Assembly: GCF_026241095.1 (NCBI RefSeq)
Contig: NZ_JAPFGB010000001.1
Location: 372,001-436,000 of the forward strand
From: Saccharopolyspora sp. NFXS83
GTDB taxonomy: Bacteria; Actinomycetota; Actinomycetes; Mycobacteriales; Pseudonocardiaceae
Direction: 5' to 3'
DNA: 64,000 nt
Below the pieces are notes generated by a model. The model saw nothing but the letters and a program-made list of their open reading frames with translations, was not told the origin of the DNA and did no database searches. Positions 41,377 through 51,585 of the stretch are shown piece after piece (the stretch's first letter is position 1; every line of letters starts with the position of its first letter). A program made the position numbers and the translations under genes.

Positions 41377-42027
41377 ATGTCTGACAGGCAGATCAAGGGG
41401 ATTCTGGGCACCAAGCTCGGCATGACCCAGGTCTTCGACGAGAACAACCGGGTCGTCCCGGTGACCGTCGTGCAGGCCGGGCCGAACGTGGTCACCCAGA
41501 TCCGTACCCCCGACAAGGACGGCTATTCGGCCGTGCAGCTGGCGTTCGGCGCCATCGACCCCCGCAAGGTGAACAAGCCGCGCACCGGCCACTTCACCAA
41601 GGCCGGGGTCACCCCGCGCCGCCACCTCGTCGAGCTGCGCACGAATGACGCCGGTGAGTACGAAGTCGGCCAGGAGATCACCGCCGAGCTGTTCGAAGCC
41701 GGCACGGTGGTCGACGTGGTCGGCACCAGCAAGGGCAAGGGCTTCGCCGGCACGATCAAGCGGCACGGCTTCCACCGCCAGCCGATGAGCCACGGTGCTC
41801 AGGCCGTGCACCGGAAGCCGGGCTCGATCGGTGGCTGCGCCACCCCGGGTCGCGTCTTCAAGGGCATGAAGATGTCCGGCCGGATGGGCTCGGACCGCGT
41901 CACCACCCAGAACCTCAAGGTTCACCGGGTGGAGGGCGACTCCGGCCTGTTGCTGATCAAGGGCGCCGTTCCTGGCCCCAAGGGCGGCCTGGTTCTGGTT
42001 AAGAGCCCCGCGAAGGGTGGTGCGTGA
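41377..42027 (+). CDS. rplC: 50S ribosomal protein L3
   Basis: This 216-residue protein has '[20 protein letters not shown]' and the central loop '[20 protein letters not shown]' that reaches toward the peptidyl-transferase centre. A GGAGAG site precedes ATG 41377. Its TGA overlaps the rplD ATG. Confidence 0.97.
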   Translation: MSDRQIKGILGTKLGMTQVFDENNRVVPVTVVQAGPNVVTQIRTPDKDGYSAVQLAFGAIDPRKVNKPRTGHFTKAGVTPRRHLVELRTNDAGEYEVGQEITAELFEAGTVVDVVGTSKGKGFAGTIKRHGFHRQPMSHGAQAVHRKPGSIGGCATPGRVFKGMKMSGRMGSDRVTTQNLKVHRVEGDSGLLLIKGAVPGPKGGLVLVKSPAKGGA

Positions 42028-42716
42028 TGAGCGCGACGCTGGACGTCCGTACCCCGGACGGCTCCACCGACGGCAGTGTCGAGCTGCCCGCCGAGATCTT
42101 CGACGTGCAGGCCAACGTGGCCCTGATGCACCAGGTGGTGACGGCCCAGCTGGCCGCCGCTCGCCAGGGCACGCACTCCACGAAGACTCGCGGCCAGGTC
42201 TCCGGTGGCGGCAAGAAGCCGTACCGGCAGAAGGGCACCGGTAACGCCCGTCAGGGTTCGATCCGGGCTCCCCAGTTCACCGGTGGTGGCACGGTGCACG
42301 GCCCGCAGCCGCGGGACTACACCCAGCGCACCCCGAAGAAGATGAAGGCCGCCGCGTTGCGCGGTGCGCTGTCCGACCGCGCTCGCGCCGGTCAGCTGCA
42401 CGTCGTGACGCACGTGGTCGGTGGCGAGTCGCCGTCGACCAAGGCCGCCAAGTCCGCGGTCCGCATCTGGACCGAGGCGAAGCGGGTGCTGGTGGTGCTG
42501 AACCGCTCGGAGGAGGCCAACTCCTGGCTGAGCCTGCGCAACCTCGAGCACGTGCACCTGATCGACCCGGGTCAGCTCAACACCTACGACGTGCTGGTCA
42601 ACGACGACGTGGTGTTCAGCAAGGCCGCTTTCGAGCGGTTCGTCGCCGGGCCCGTGCAGGGCCGCTCCGCCAAGGCAGCAGCCGTGGCAGCGAGCGCTGA
42701 GGAGGCACAGCAGTGA
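42027..42716 (+). CDS. rplD: 50S ribosomal protein L4
   Basis: This 229-residue protein starts at ATG 42027 in a TGATG overlap (GTG 42024 would add one residue). The exit-tunnel loop '[20 protein letters not shown]' is intact; changes there give macrolide resistance in other bacteria, and none is obvious here. In E. coli L4 represses the S10 operon. Confidence 0.97.
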   Translation: MSATLDVRTPDGSTDGSVELPAEIFDVQANVALMHQVVTAQLAAARQGTHSTKTRGQVSGGGKKPYRQKGTGNARQGSIRAPQFTGGGTVHGPQPRDYTQRTPKKMKAAALRGALSDRARAGQLHVVTHVVGGESPSTKAAKSAVRIWTEAKRVLVVLNRSEEANSWLSLRNLEHVHLIDPGQLNTYDVLVNDDVVFSKAAFERFVAGPVQGRSAKAAAVAASAEEAQQ

Positions 42717-43012
42717 TCCCCGACCCGCGAGACATCATCTTGGCGCCGGTCATCTCCGAGAAGAGCTACGCGCTCTTGGAGGAGGGCCAGTACACGTTCC
42801 TGGTTCGCCCCGGCACGAACAAGACCGAGATCAAGATCGCCGTTGAGAAGATCTTCGACGTCAAGGTCTCCAACGTGAACACGATCAACCGCAACGGCAA
42901 GCGCAAGCGCACCCGCACCGGGTACGGCAAGCGCAAGGACACCAAGCGGGCGATCGTGACGCTGTCCCCGGAGAGCAAGCCGATCGAGATCTTCGGCGGA
43001 CCGGCCGCCTGA
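42713..43012 (+). CDS. rplW: 50S ribosomal protein L23
   Basis: This 99-residue protein starts at GTG 42713, overlapping the rplD stop. '[20 protein letters not shown]' and the basic loop '[20 protein letters not shown]' are typical. L23 sits at the tunnel exit and docks trigger factor and SRP. Confidence 0.97.
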   Translation: MIPDPRDIILAPVISEKSYALLEEGQYTFLVRPGTNKTEIKIAVEKIFDVKVSNVNTINRNGKRKRTRTGYGKRKDTKRAIVTLSPESKPIEIFGGPAA

Positions 43013-43044
43013 CCGGCGCTGATTAGGACGAGGTTTCTACAGAG

Positions 43045-43878
43045 ATGGGCATTCGCAAGCACAAGCCGACGACGCCGGGCCGTCGCGGCTCCAGCGTGTC
43101 CGACTTCGCCGAGATCACCCGGTCGGAGCCGGAGAAGTCGCTGGTGCGCCCGCTGCACGGTCGCGGCGGCCGCAACGCGCACGGCAAGATCACGACGCGG
43201 CACCAGGGCGGCGGCCACAAGCGGGCCTACCGCCTCATCGACTTCCGCCGCAATGACAAGGACGGTGTGCCGGCCAAGGTCGCGCACATCGAGTACGACC
43301 CGAACCGCAGTGCGCGCATCGCGCTGCTGCACTACCTGGACGGCGAGAAGCGCTACATCGTGGCGCCGAACGGCGTCCGGCAGGGTGACAAGGTCGAAAG
43401 CGGGCCGCGGGCCGACATCAAGCCCGGCAACAACCTCCCGCTGCGCAACATCCCGACCGGCACCGTGATCCACGCGATCGAGCTGCGCCCCGGTGGCGGA
43501 GCCAAGATCGCGCGGTCCGCAGGTGCCCGGGTCCAGCTGGTGGCCAAGGACGGCCCGTACGCCCAGCTGCGGATGCCTTCGGGCGAGATCCGCAACGTGG
43601 ACGTGCGCTGCCGCGCCACGGTCGGCGAGGTCGGTAACTCCGAGCACTCCAACATCAGCTGGGGCAAGGCCGGCCGCATGCGGTGGAAGGGCAAGCGCCC
43701 GACCGTCCGCGGTGTCGTCATGAACCCGGTCGACCACCCGCACGGTGGCGGTGAGGGTAAGACCTCCGGTGGTCGCCACCCGGTCAACCCGAAGGGTCGT
43801 CCCGAGGGCCGCACCCGCCGCAACAAGCCCAGTGACAAGCTCATCGTCCGGCGCCGTCGCACCGGCAAGAAGCGCTGA
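43045..43878 (+). CDS. rplB: 50S ribosomal protein L2
   Basis: This 277-residue protein carries the RNA-binding core, and the C-terminal '[20 protein letters not shown]' loop contains the His implicated in peptidyl-transferase function. The start '[20 protein letters not shown]' is standard. It is 32 bases after rplW. Confidence 0.98.
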   Translation: MGIRKHKPTTPGRRGSSVSDFAEITRSEPEKSLVRPLHGRGGRNAHGKITTRHQGGGHKRAYRLIDFRRNDKDGVPAKVAHIEYDPNRSARIALLHYLDGEKRYIVAPNGVRQGDKVESGPRADIKPGNNLPLRNIPTGTVIHAIELRPGGGAKIARSAGARVQLVAKDGPYAQLRMPSGEIRNVDVRCRATVGEVGNSEHSNISWGKAGRMRWKGKRPTVRGVVMNPVDHPHGGGEGKTSGGRHPVNPKGRPEGRTRRNKPSDKLIVRRRRTGKKR

Positions 43879-43896
43879 GCAGGGAGGTAGTAGCAC

Positions 43897-44178
43897 ATGC
43901 CACGCAGCCTTAAGAAGGGCCCGTTCGTGGACGACCACCTGCTCAAGAAGGTGGACGCGCTCAACGAGTCGGGCAAGAAGACCGTGATCAAGACCTGGTC
44001 CCGCCGGTCCACGATCATCCCGGACATGCTGGGCCACACCTTCGCGGTGCACGACGGTCGCAAGCACATCCCGGTGTTCGTCACCGAGTCGATGGTCGGG
44101 CACAAGCTGGGCGAGTTCGCGCCGACGAGGACCTTCAAGGGCCACGTCAAGGATGACCGGAAGTCGCGCCGCCGCTGA
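43897..44178 (+). CDS. rpsS: 30S ribosomal protein S19
   Basis: This 93-residue 30S head protein begins '[20 protein letters not shown]' and has the conserved '[20 protein letters not shown]'. A GGGAGG site precedes it. It forms a complex with S13. Confidence 0.98.
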   Translation: MPRSLKKGPFVDDHLLKKVDALNESGKKTVIKTWSRRSTIIPDMLGHTFAVHDGRKHIPVFVTESMVGHKLGEFAPTRTFKGHVKDDRKSRRR

Positions 44179-44210
44179 GCGGGGGCGAACCAAGAGCAAG
44201 GGGTAGCAGG

Positions 44211-44624
44211 ATGACAGCCCGTTCCGACGACACCGCGGCGGATAACAACCGCGCGGTGGCGCGGGCCCGCTTCGTCCGCGTGACGCCGATGAAGGCCCGT
44301 CGCGTGGTCGAGCTCATCAAGGGCCGTAACGCCAGCGAAGCCCTGGCAGTGCTCCAGTTCGCGCCGCAGGCCGCCAGCGGTCCGGTGTCGAAGGTGCTCG
44401 CCAGTGCCGTCGCCAACGCGGAGAACAACCAGTCGCTCGACCCCGACACCCTGTGGGTGCACCGGGCGTACGTGGACGAGGGACCGACGCTGAAGCGGTT
44501 CCAGCCCCGTGCCCAGGGCCGTGCGTACCGGATTCGCAAGCGGACCGCGCACATCACCATCGAGGTGGAGTCGCGGCCGAAGGCGGCCGGTAAGACGAAG
44601 AGCCAGAAGGGGAGTGCCCGGTAG
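44211..44624 (+). CDS. rplV: 50S ribosomal protein L22
   Basis: This 137-residue protein has the extended hairpin that lines the exit tunnel ('[20 protein letters not shown]'). It has a slightly long basic C-terminus ('[12 protein letters not shown]'). Its stop overlaps the rpsC GTG. Confidence 0.97.
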   Translation: MTARSDDTAADNNRAVARARFVRVTPMKARRVVELIKGRNASEALAVLQFAPQAASGPVSKVLASAVANAENNQSLDPDTLWVHRAYVDEGPTLKRFQPRAQGRAYRIRKRTAHITIEVESRPKAAGKTKSQKGSAR

Positions 44625-45535
44625 TGGGTCAGAAGATCAACCCGCACGGCTTCCGACTCGGCATCACCACGGACTGGAAGTCCCGGTGGTACGCCGACAA
44701 GCAGTACGCGGAATACGTTGCGGAGGACGTCAAGATCCGCCGTCGGCTCTCTCGCGGTATGGAGCGCGCAGGGATCTCCAAAGTGGAGATCGAGCGCACC
44801 CGCGAGCGGGTCCGGGTGGACATTCACACCGCCCGGCCGGGCATCGTCATCGGCCGTCGTGGTGCCGAGGCGGATCGCATTCGCGGTTCCCTGGAGAAGC
44901 TGACCGGCAAGCAGGTCCAGCTCAACATCCTCGAAGTCAAGAACTCCGAGGCCGACGCACAGCTCGTCGCGCAGGGCGTGGCCGAGCAGCTGTCGAACCG
45001 CGTGTCCTTCCGGCGCGCGATGCGCAAGGCCATCCAGTCGGCCATGCGTTCGCCGCAGGTCAAGGGCATCCGGGTCCAGTGCGGTGGCCGTCTGGGCGGG
45101 GCCGAGATGTCCCGCTCGGAGTTCTACCGCGAGGGTCGCGTCCCGCTGCACACGCTGCGCGCGGACATCGACTACGGCTTCTTCGAGGCCCGCACCACGT
45201 TCGGTCGCATCGGCGTCAAGGTGTGGATCTACAAGGGTGAGCTGGTCGGCGGCCTGAAGCAGAAGCAGGAGCAGTCCGAGGTGCGCGCGCCTCGCGGCGA
45301 GGGCGGCGGCGGACGTGGCGAGCGCGGTGACCGCGGTGGCCGTTCCGACCGCGGTGGCCGTCGTCGTTCCGGAGCCTCGGGCACCACCGGTGCCGGTGGC
45401 ACCGAGGCCGGTCGCGCCGCAGCCAAGGGTGGTTCGGCGGAGAGCCCGGAGCAGGCGCAGACCGCGGGTGACGCGGCGACCGCCAACGCCCCGGCCGTGG
45501 CCGAGCCGCAGGCCGATCAGAAGACGGAGGGCTGA
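44624..45535 (+). CDS. rpsC: 30S ribosomal protein S3 with Gly/Arg-rich C-terminal extension
   Basis: This is a 303-residue protein, against about 230 in E. coli. The KH and C-terminal domains are normal ('[20 protein letters not shown]' to '[20 protein letters not shown]'). About 90 residues follow: first an RGG-like stretch ('[20 protein letters not shown]'), then Ala/Gly/Glu-rich sequence. Such tails are common in actinobacterial S3, though this one is long. S3 lies at the mRNA entry tunnel, so the tail may contact RNA. GTG 44624 overlaps rplV. Confidence 0.97.
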   Translation: MGQKINPHGFRLGITTDWKSRWYADKQYAEYVAEDVKIRRRLSRGMERAGISKVEIERTRERVRVDIHTARPGIVIGRRGAEADRIRGSLEKLTGKQVQLNILEVKNSEADAQLVAQGVAEQLSNRVSFRRAMRKAIQSAMRSPQVKGIRVQCGGRLGGAEMSRSEFYREGRVPLHTLRADIDYGFFEARTTFGRIGVKVWIYKGELVGGLKQKQEQSEVRAPRGEGGGGRGERGDRGGRSDRGGRRRSGASGTTGAGGTEAGRAAAKGGSAESPEQAQTAGDAATANAPAVAEPQADQKTEG

Positions 45536-45538
45536 GCA

Positions 45539-45958
45539 GTGCTGGTCCCACGCAGGGTGAAGTGGCGCAAGAGCCACGCACCGAAGCGCAGTGGCTTCGC
45601 CAAGGGCGGCACCCGCATCAACTTCGGCGAGTACGGCATCCAGGCGGTCGAGCACGGCTACGTGACCAACCGCCAGATCGAGTCGGCGCGTATCGCCATC
45701 ACCCGGCACGTCAAGCGTGGCGGCAAGGTCTGGATCAACATCTTCCCGGACCGCCCGCTGACGAAGAAGCCGGCGGAGACCCGTCAGGGTTCCGGTAAGG
45801 GCTCGCCCGAGTCCTGGGTCGCGAACGTCAAGCCGGGCCGTGTCATGTTCGAGCTGAACTTCCCGAACAAGAAGACGGCTGTCGAGGCGCTGACCCGTGC
45901 GGCGCACAAGCTGCCGATGAAGTGCAAGATCGTGTCCCGCGAGGGTGGTGACTTCTGA
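45539..45958 (+). CDS. rplP: 50S ribosomal protein L16
   Basis: This 139-residue protein starts at GTG 45539 ('[19 protein letters not shown]'), three bases after the rpsC stop. It organises the A-site region of 23S rRNA. The conserved '[20 protein letters not shown]' is present. Its TGA overlaps the rpmC ATG. Confidence 0.98.
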   Translation: MLVPRRVKWRKSHAPKRSGFAKGGTRINFGEYGIQAVEHGYVTNRQIESARIAITRHVKRGGKVWINIFPDRPLTKKPAETRQGSGKGSPESWVANVKPGRVMFELNFPNKKTAVEALTRAAHKLPMKCKIVSREGGDF

Positions 45959-46200
45959 TGGCGGCTGGTGTCACCGCTGGTGAGCTCCGGGAACTGGGCG
46001 ACGAGGAACTGCTGGCAAAGGTCCGGGAGTCGAAGGAAGAGCTGTTCAACCTTCGCTTCCAGATGGCGACCGGGCAGTTGGAGAACAACCGCCGGTTGCG
46101 CGTGGTCCGCAGGGACATCGCCCGGATCTACACCATCATGCGCGAGCGCGAGCTCGGCCTGACGGTGTCCCCTGACGCGACCGAGGAGGGCGCGGCATGA
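45958..46200 (+). CDS. rpmC: 50S ribosomal protein L29
   Basis: This 80-residue two-helix protein sits at the tunnel exit. '[20 protein letters not shown]' and '[20 protein letters not shown]' match the family. The C-terminus has a short acidic extension. It overlaps rpsQ by ATGA. Confidence 0.96.
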   Translation: MAAGVTAGELRELGDEELLAKVRESKEELFNLRFQMATGQLENNRRLRVVRRDIARIYTIMRERELGLTVSPDATEEGAA

Positions 46201-46478
46201 GCAGCCAGCCAGAAGGACAGAGCGCGGTGCGGAACTACCGCAAGACCCGCGAGGGCTACGTCGTGTCCGACAAGATGGACAAGACGATCGTGGTGTCGCT
46301 GGAAGACCGCAAGAAGCACGCTCTCTACAGCAAGGTCCTGCGCCAGACCACCAAGGTCAAGGCGCATGACGAGGCCAACACGGCGGGTGTCGGCGACCGC
46401 GTGCTCCTGATGGAGACCCGGCCGCTGTCCGCGACGAAGCGCTGGCGCCTCGTCGAGGTCGTGGAGAAGGCCAAGTAG
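46197..46478 (+). CDS. rpsQ: 30S ribosomal protein S17
   Basis: This 93-residue OB-fold protein has '[20 protein letters not shown]' and '[20 protein letters not shown]' as in other S17. ATG 46197 overlaps rpmC. A strong hairpin follows directly, so it ends the S10 transcription unit or an attenuated segment. Confidence 0.97.
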   Translation: MSSQPEGQSAVRNYRKTREGYVVSDKMDKTIVVSLEDRKKHALYSKVLRQTTKVKAHDEANTAGVGDRVLLMETRPLSATKRWRLVEVVEKAK

Positions 46479-46487
46479 GACATCGAA

Positions 46488-46525
46488 AGCGGGCCGGGCG
46501 CCGGTATGTCGGCGTCCGGCCCGCT
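46488..46525 (+). terminator. Hairpin separating S10 and spc units
   Basis: A 16-bp stem with a single G-U pair (46488-46503 with 46510-46525, 6-nt loop) starts 9 bases after the rpsQ stop. The 139-base gap that follows is long for this cluster and may hold a promoter for rplN; a TAGGGT at 46600-46605 is a possible -10 without a good -35. Confidence 0.75.
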
Positions 46526-46617
46526 GCCGGTGATGACCGCGCGCGTCAAGTCGGAAATTTGGCGCGCCAGAGTGTGTCCGCGCGCAGGGTGCGGGCACTT
46601 AGGGTCAGGAGTCAGAC

Positions 46618-46986
46618 GTGATCCAGCAGGAGTCGCGACTGCGTGTCGCCGACAACACTGGGGCCAAGGAGATCCTCACGATCCGGGTCCTCGGTGGTTC
46701 TGGTCGGCGTTACGCGGGTATCGGTGACGTCATCGTCGCCACCGTCAAGGAAGCAATTCCGGGTGCCGGCGTGAAGAAGGGCGATGTGGTCAAGGCCGTC
46801 ATCGTCCGGCAGAAGAAGGAAAAGCGCCGCGCGGATGGTTCCTACATCCGGTTCGACGAGAACGCCGCGGTGCTGCTCAAGACCGACGGTGGTCCCCGTG
46901 GGACCCGCATCTTCGGCCCGGTCGGGCGCGAGCTGCGCGACAAGAAGTACATGAAGATCATTTCGCTCGCGCCGGAGGTGCTGTGA
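46618..46986 (+). CDS. rplN: 50S ribosomal protein L14
   Basis: This 122-residue protein starts at GTG 46618 after AGGAG. '[20 protein letters not shown]' is the standard N-terminus. It contacts 16S rRNA in an intersubunit bridge. First gene of the spc-type unit here; overlaps rplX. Confidence 0.97.
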   Translation: MIQQESRLRVADNTGAKEILTIRVLGGSGRRYAGIGDVIVATVKEAIPGAGVKKGDVVKAVIVRQKKEKRRADGSYIRFDENAAVLLKTDGGPRGTRIFGPVGRELRDKKYMKIISLAPEVL

Positions 46987-47300
46987 TGAAGATCAAAAAA
47001 GGCGACACCGTCGTCGTGATCTCCGGCAAGGACAAGGGCGCTCGCGGCAAGGTCATCGAGGCCTACCCGCAGCGTGAGCGGGTCCTGGTCGAAGGCGTGA
47101 ACCGGATCAAGAAGCACACCAAGGTCTCCCGGACCGAGCGTGGTGCGCAGTCCGGCGGAATCGTCACCCAGGAGGCGCCGATTCACGTGAGCAACGTGAT
47201 GGTGGTCGACTCCGACGGCACTCCCACGCGTGTGGGTTACCGGTTCGGCGAGGACGGCAAGAAGGTTCGCGTGTCCCGCCGCAACGGGAAGGACATCTGA
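46986..47300 (+). CDS. rplX: 50S ribosomal protein L24
   Basis: This 104-residue KOW-domain protein reads '[20 protein letters not shown]'. ATG 46986 overlaps the rplN stop; GTG 46983 would add one Met. It is an assembly initiator of the 50S subunit. Confidence 0.97.
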   Translation: MKIKKGDTVVVISGKDKGARGKVIEAYPQRERVLVEGVNRIKKHTKVSRTERGAQSGGIVTQEAPIHVSNVMVVDSDGTPTRVGYRFGEDGKKVRVSRRNGKDI

Positions 47301-47302
47301 TC

Positions 47303-47866
47303 ATGACCACCACGGAGAAGATCGTCCCCCGGCTCAAGACCCGGTACCGCGACGAGATCCGCAAGGCCCTGCACGAGGAGTTCGAGTATTCGAACGCCAT
47401 GCTGGTCCCCGGCGTGGTCAAGGTCGTCGTCAACATGGGTGTCGGTGACGCGGCGCGGGACAGCAAGCTCATCGAAGGCGCGGTCCGCGACCTGACCACG
47501 ATCACCGGTCAGCGCCCCGAGATCCGCCGGGCCCGCAAGTCCATCGCTCAGTTCAAGCTGCGCGAAGGCATGCCGATCGGTGCGCGCGTCACGCTGCGCG
47601 GCGACCGCATGTGGGAGTTCGTCGACCGCCTGGTCACGATCGCGCTGCCGCGCATCCGTGACTTCCGCGGCCTGTCGCCGAAGCAGTTCGACGGCAACGG
47701 CAACTACACCTTCGGGCTCAACGAGCAGTCGATGTTCCACGAGATCGACCCCGACTCGATCGACCGTCCCCGCGGTATGGACATCACAGTGGTGACCACG
47801 GCCACCACCAATGAGGAAGGCCGGCGGCTGCTGCGCCACCTGGGCTTCCCGTTCAAGGAGCAGTGA
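47303..47866 (+). CDS. rplE: 50S ribosomal protein L5
   Basis: This 187-residue 5S rRNA-binding protein in the central protuberance has '[20 protein letters not shown]' and '[20 protein letters not shown]', which are diagnostic. It begins two bases after rplX. Confidence 0.98.
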   Translation: MTTTEKIVPRLKTRYRDEIRKALHEEFEYSNAMLVPGVVKVVVNMGVGDAARDSKLIEGAVRDLTTITGQRPEIRRARKSIAQFKLREGMPIGARVTLRGDRMWEFVDRLVTIALPRIRDFRGLSPKQFDGNGNYTFGLNEQSMFHEIDPDSIDRPRGMDITVVTTATTNEEGRRLLRHLGFPFKEQ

Positions 47867-47908
47867 TGTCGGGTATCGCTGGGCGTCGAAACAAGGAGAA
47901 CTGAGCCG

Positions 47909-48094
47909 ATGGCCAAGAAGGCGCTGATCAACAAGGCCGCGCGCAAGCCGAAGTTCAAGGTGCGCGGCTACACCCGCTGCCAGCGCTGCGGGCGTCCGCG
48001 GTCGGTGTTCCGCAAGTTCGGCCTGTGCCGCGTGTGCTTCCGCGAGATGGCGCACGCCGGCGAGCTGCCGGGCGTGAGCAAGTCTTCCTGGTGA
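47909..48094 (+). CDS. rpsN: 30S ribosomal protein S14, zinc-binding type
   Basis: This 61-residue short S14 has the full zinc set: Cys24, Cys27, Cys40, Cys43. Actinobacteria often also carry a longer zinc-free S14 induced on zinc starvation; it is not in this window. It is followed by three hairpins. Confidence 0.97.
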   Translation: MAKKALINKAARKPKFKVRGYTRCQRCGRPRSVFRKFGLCRVCFREMAHAGELPGVSKSSW

Positions 48095-48217
48095 GTGCCC
48101 GCCCGCTGGGCGATACCCGGTCACGGGTACGCTCGGCGGGCACCACCAGGGCTTTTACCCGCTTCGGCGGGTGGCGCGCGTGCGTGCCGCTGACATGAGC
48201 CTGCCGGTCCGGCAGGC
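48095..48217 (+). promoter_or_regulatory. Three tandem hairpins between rpsN and rpsH
   Basis: Within the 216-base gap there are three structures. (1) A 9-bp stem 48095-48103 with 48135-48143 encloses a second perfect hairpin (TACCCG/CGGGTA). (2) A 6-bp UUCG-capped hairpin lies at 48157-48172 after a TTTT. (3) A 7-bp hairpin lies at 48199-48217. This is a likely attenuation, processing or autoregulatory site for the rpsH-rplO part of the operon. The first may also be a terminator for the rplN-rpsN part. Confidence 0.6.
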
Positions 48218-48310
48218 ATCCGACTTCGCCTAGGCCAGGATCCAGACCTCCCGCCCTGCGGGACGCGTCCGGGCCCGTCGGAACCGGGTGAGAAAGGTGG
48301 ACCAGGTCAC

Positions 48311-48709
48311 ATGACGATGACCGACCCCATCGCAGACATGCTGACGCGTCTGCGGAATGGAAGTTCGGCGTATCACGACGAGGTCGTGATGCCGCATTCG
48401 AAGCTCAAGGCGAACATCGCCGAAATCCTCAAGCGCGAGGGTTACGTGACGGGTTCCCGTGCCGAGCAGGGCGAGAAGGGCCAGAACCTGGTCGTCGAGC
48501 TCAAGTACGGCCCGAACCGGGAACGCAGCATCGCCGGCCTGCGGCGGGTCTCCAAGCCCGGTCTGCGGGTCTACGCGAAGTCCACGAACCTGCCGAAGGT
48601 TCTCGGCGGCCTGGGCATCGCGATCATTTCCACGTCCGGTGGTCTGGTGACCGACCGGCAGGCCATCAAGCAGGGCGTGGGCGGGGAAGTCCTCGCCTAC
48701 GTTTGGTAA
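48311..48709 (+). CDS. rpsH: 30S ribosomal protein S8
   Basis: This 132-residue 16S rRNA central-domain binder starts '[20 protein letters not shown]' and ends '[11 protein letters not shown]'. ATG 48311 is used; ATG 48317 is an alternative. S8 is the spc operon repressor in E. coli, which makes the upstream hairpins notable. Confidence 0.97.
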   Translation: MTMTDPIADMLTRLRNGSSAYHDEVVMPHSKLKANIAEILKREGYVTGSRAEQGEKGQNLVVELKYGPNRERSIAGLRRVSKPGLRVYAKSTNLPKVLGGLGIAIISTSGGLVTDRQAIKQGVGGEVLAYVW

Positions 48710-48721
48710 GGGAGGAGGAGC

Positions 48722-49261
48722 ATGTCGCGTATCGGGAAGCTTCCGATCACCGTGCCCTCCGGTGTCGAGGTCACCATCGACGGGCAGGCGGTGACGGTCA
48801 AGGGCCCCAAGGGCACCTTGGAGCAGAACATCGCCGAGCCGATCACCGTTGAGAAGGACGATGACGGGTCGGTCCTGGTCAAGCGGCCGGACGACGAGCG
48901 CGAGAGCCGCTCGCTGCACGGTCTGTCGCGCAGCCTGGTCAACAACATGGTGCTCGGCGTCAGCAAGGGCTACCAGAAGGACCTGGAGATCCACGGCGTG
49001 GGTTACCGGGTGCTGCTCAAGGGCGCGAACCTCGAGTTCTCCCTGGGCTACAGCCACCCCATCGTGATCGAGCCGCCGCAGGGCATCGAGTTCGCGACCG
49101 AGGGTGCGACCAAGCTGTCGGTCAAGGGCATCGACAAGCAGTTGGTCGGCGAGATCGCCGCGAGGATCCGCAAGCTGCGCCGCCCCGACCCGTACAAGGG
49201 CAAGGGCGTGCGTTACGCCGGCGAAGCCATCCGCCGCAAGGTCGGAAAGACGGGTAAGTGA
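48722..49261 (+). CDS. rplF: 50S ribosomal protein L6
   Basis: This 179-residue two-domain protein near the sarcin-ricin loop begins '[20 protein letters not shown]' and ends with '[20 protein letters not shown]'. A GGAGGAG site precedes it. Confidence 0.98.
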   Translation: MSRIGKLPITVPSGVEVTIDGQAVTVKGPKGTLEQNIAEPITVEKDDDGSVLVKRPDDERESRSLHGLSRSLVNNMVLGVSKGYQKDLEIHGVGYRVLLKGANLEFSLGYSHPIVIEPPQGIEFATEGATKLSVKGIDKQLVGEIAARIRKLRRPDPYKGKGVRYAGEAIRRKVGKTGK

Positions 49262-49263
49262 CC

Positions 49264-49668
49264 ATGAGCGAGACAACCACTGCTACGAAGCGCAAGCCCG
49301 TGGGCAAGGACATCTCGACCGTGCGTCGGATCGCCCGCGCGAACCGCCACTTCCGGCTCCGGAAGAAGATCAGCGGTACCCCGGCGCGTCCGCGCCTGGT
49401 CGTCACCCGATCCACGCGGCACATCGTCGCGCAGGTCATCGACGACGTCGCGGGTCACACGCTGGCGTCGGCCTCCAGCATGGAAGCCGACCTGCGCACC
49501 CTCGAGGGCGACAAGAAGGCGAAGGCGACCAAGGTCGGCGAGCTCGTTGCAGCCCGCGCCAAGGACGCCGGTGTCGAGAAGGTCGTGTTCGACCGGGGTG
49601 GCAACGCCTACCACGGCCGGGTCGCGGCGCTGGCCGACGCCGCCCGTGACGGCGGCCTGGAGTTCTGA
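49264..49668 (+). CDS. rplR: 50S ribosomal protein L18
   Basis: This 134-residue 5S rRNA-binding protein has '[20 protein letters not shown]' and '[20 protein letters not shown]', which are typical. I chose ATG 49264; GTG 49258, overlapping the rplF stop, would add two residues and is equally possible. Confidence 0.95.
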   Translation: MSETTTATKRKPVGKDISTVRRIARANRHFRLRKKISGTPARPRLVVTRSTRHIVAQVIDDVAGHTLASASSMEADLRTLEGDKKAKATKVGELVAARAKDAGVEKVVFDRGGNAYHGRVAALADAARDGGLEF

Positions 49669-49710
49669 CATGCGTACGACTGAGATGACAACGATCGAGA
49701 GGGACGCCTG

Positions 49711-50322
49711 ATGCCTGGACGCACTCGGCGTGACGGCGGTTCGGAGTCCGGCGGCAAAGACCGCCGGGACCGCCGCGACGGTGGCCGTGGCGGGGCGGCC
49801 CAAGAGAAAAGCATGCAGTTCGAGCGTGTCGTGACGATCAACCGCGTCGCGAAGGTCGTCAAGGGCGGCCGGCGGTTCAGCTTCACCGCGCTCGTGGTCG
49901 TCGGTGACACCGACGGCATGGTCGGTGTCGGTTACGGCAAGGCCAAGGAAGTGCCCGCGGCGATCGCCAAGGGCGTGGAGGAGGCGAAGAAGAACTTCTT
50001 CCGCGTCCCCCGCCTCGGCGGCACGATCACGCACCCGGTCCAGGGTGAGGACGCCGCCGGCGTCGTCATGCTGCGTCCGGCCAGCGCCGGTACCGGTGTC
50101 ATCGCCGGTGGTCCGGTGCGCGCGGTGCTGGAAGGCGCCGGCGTGCACGACGTGCTGAGCAAGTCGCTGGGCAGCGACAACCCGATCAACATCGTGCACG
50201 CCACGGTGGCGGCGCTGAAGAGCCTGCAGCGTCCGGAGGAGGTCGCGGCCCGCCGCGGTCTGCCGCTGGAAGACGTGGCTCCCGCGTTCATGCTGCGTGC
50301 GCGTGCCGGTCAGGGGGCGTGA
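49711..50322 (+). CDS. rpsE: 30S ribosomal protein S5
   Basis: This 203-residue protein has an Arg/Gly-rich N-terminal extension of about 35 residues ('[20 protein letters not shown]') before the normal '[20 protein letters not shown]' domain. S5 lines the mRNA entry site and affects fidelity. It ends just before rpmD. Confidence 0.97.
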   Translation: MPGRTRRDGGSESGGKDRRDRRDGGRGGAAQEKSMQFERVVTINRVAKVVKGGRRFSFTALVVVGDTDGMVGVGYGKAKEVPAAIAKGVEEAKKNFFRVPRLGGTITHPVQGEDAAGVVMLRPASAGTGVIAGGPVRAVLEGAGVHDVLSKSLGSDNPINIVHATVAALKSLQRPEEVAARRGLPLEDVAPAFMLRARAGQGA

Positions 50323-50323
50323 C

Positions 50324-50506
50324 GTGGCACAGCTGAAGATCACCCAGACGCGTGGCCTGGTGGGCACCAAGAGCAACCAGCGCGACAGCATGCGCACCCT
50401 CGGCCTGCGCAAGATCCGGCAGACCGTGGTTCGCCCGGATGACGCGAACACGCGTGGCCTGGTCAAGGCCGTGCACCACCTGGTGACGGTTGAGGAGGTC
50501 GACTGA
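50324..50506 (+). CDS. rpmD: 50S ribosomal protein L30
   Basis: This 60-residue protein starts at GTG 50324 ('[20 protein letters not shown]'). The upstream frame to 50297 overlaps rpsE and is rejected. It has the standard L30 fold. Confidence 0.96.
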   Translation: MAQLKITQTRGLVGTKSNQRDSMRTLGLRKIRQTVVRPDDANTRGLVKAVHHLVTVEEVD

Positions 50507-50508
50507 GC

Positions 50509-50958
50509 ATGGTCATCAAGATTCACGACCTGCGCCCCGCGCCGGGTTCGAACCGGGACAAGATCCGGGTCGGCCGCGGTGAGGGTTCCAAGGGCAAGAC
50601 CGCGGGCCGCGGTACCAAGGGCACCAAGGCTCGCAAGACCGTCTCCCCGCGCTTCGAAGGCGGGCAGATGCCGATCCAGATGCGGCTGCCGAAGCTTCGC
50701 GGCTTCAAGAACCGCAACCGGGTGGAGTACCAAGGCGTGAACCTCGGCCGCTTGGCCGCTGCGTTCCCGAACGGTGGCACCGTCGGCATCGACGAGCTGA
50801 TCTCGGCCGGACTCGCCAACAAGGGCGAGCTGGTCAAGGTTCTCGGTGGTGGTGAGCTGGAGGGCGTCAAGCTGGACGTCACCGCGCACGCCTTCACCGG
50901 CAGCGCGCAGGAGAAGATCACTGCCGCGGGCGGTTCGGCTACCAAGCTGGAGAGCTGA
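50509..50958 (+). CDS. rplO: 50S ribosomal protein L15
   Basis: This 149-residue protein begins '[20 protein letters not shown]', followed by the glycine-rich extension '[20 protein letters not shown]'. In most bacteria secY follows directly; here a strong terminator and three secreted-protein genes intervene. Confidence 0.97.
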   Translation: MVIKIHDLRPAPGSNRDKIRVGRGEGSKGKTAGRGTKGTKARKTVSPRFEGGQMPIQMRLPKLRGFKNRNRVEYQGVNLGRLAAAFPNGGTVGIDELISAGLANKGELVKVLGGGELEGVKLDVTAHAFTGSAQEKITAAGGSATKLES

Positions 50959-50977
50959 ACGCTCCGGTGATTCCGGT

Positions 50978-51017
50978 CGAAAGGGCCGGTCGACCTTCGG
51001 GTCGGCCGGCCCTTTCG
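50978..51017 (+). terminator. spc operon terminator
   Basis: A continuous 18-bp stem with one G-U pair (50978-50995 with 51000-51017) and a UUCG-type loop begins 19 bases after rplO. It cleanly separates the ribosomal operon from the inserted secreted-protein genes. Confidence 0.9.
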
Positions 51018-51481
51018 CGTGTCCGGGGTCGTGTTATCGGTGCTTACGGAGTTTCCCGGGAAAGTTCGCCGCTGCTCGGCGGGGGTGCGGTGACCGATGC
51101 CCGGGCATCGGCACAGGGCACCGCGGTCGTTCGAGGTCGATTCCCGGATTTCGCGATTATCGTTGATAACCTGTTTTCCGGCGTCTTTTCCTGGATCTCG
51201 TCCGGCGGCTTTCGATTCTCCTCGGGTATATGTGAACGGCGCATTCTCCTGTGGTGAACTGAAACTGATCTGGATCGGTGTTCTCGCGGCGGTTTCTGGC
51301 AGGTCCCTGCGGCTGATCCGGAGCGCAACGTCCGACGAGGGGCCTTGATGACCTGGTGTTTCGTCCCGCTTGAAGGTGTCGGGTGCGTGCTGGGCGGGGT
51401 CGGCCGGGGTGCGGCGGAGCAGTGGGATTGAGCCGTCCGGGTGCAGCGAAAAGTGTGATCAGTCACCCCCGTTTCGTCGAA
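51018..51481. other. AT-richer intergenic region before secreted-protein cluster
   Basis: This region has lower GC than its neighbours, for example around 51150-51280. Short frames on both strands lack ribosome sites and family resemblance. No clear promoter box is seen apart from the operator region just downstream. Its composition suggests acquired or relaxed DNA. Confidence 0.4.
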
Positions 51482-51495
51482 TGGAAGCGCTCCCA
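51482..51495. promoter_or_regulatory. LacI/CebR-type operator
   Basis: TGGAAGCGCTCCCA differs by one base from the palindromic CebR box TGGGAGCGCTCCCA, known from Streptomyces cellobiose regulation, and fits the general LacI-family pattern with central GCGC. It ends 90 bases upstream of the secreted protein start at 51586. A TAAGTT at 51526-51531 may be the -10. This suggests sugar-responsive repression of the downstream gene or genes. Confidence 0.6.
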
Positions 51496-51585
51496 TTCGC
51501 AGGTACTGGACATTCCGATGCGCGTTTAAGTTGTTCGGACCAGTGCTCCAGAGCACTCCTTCGGAATCAATTATGAGGAGCGGGT

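Noticed and set aside
51097..51348. 83-residue frame in the region before the secreted-protein cluster
   Set aside because: It has no ribosome site, mixed codon composition and no recognisable domain.
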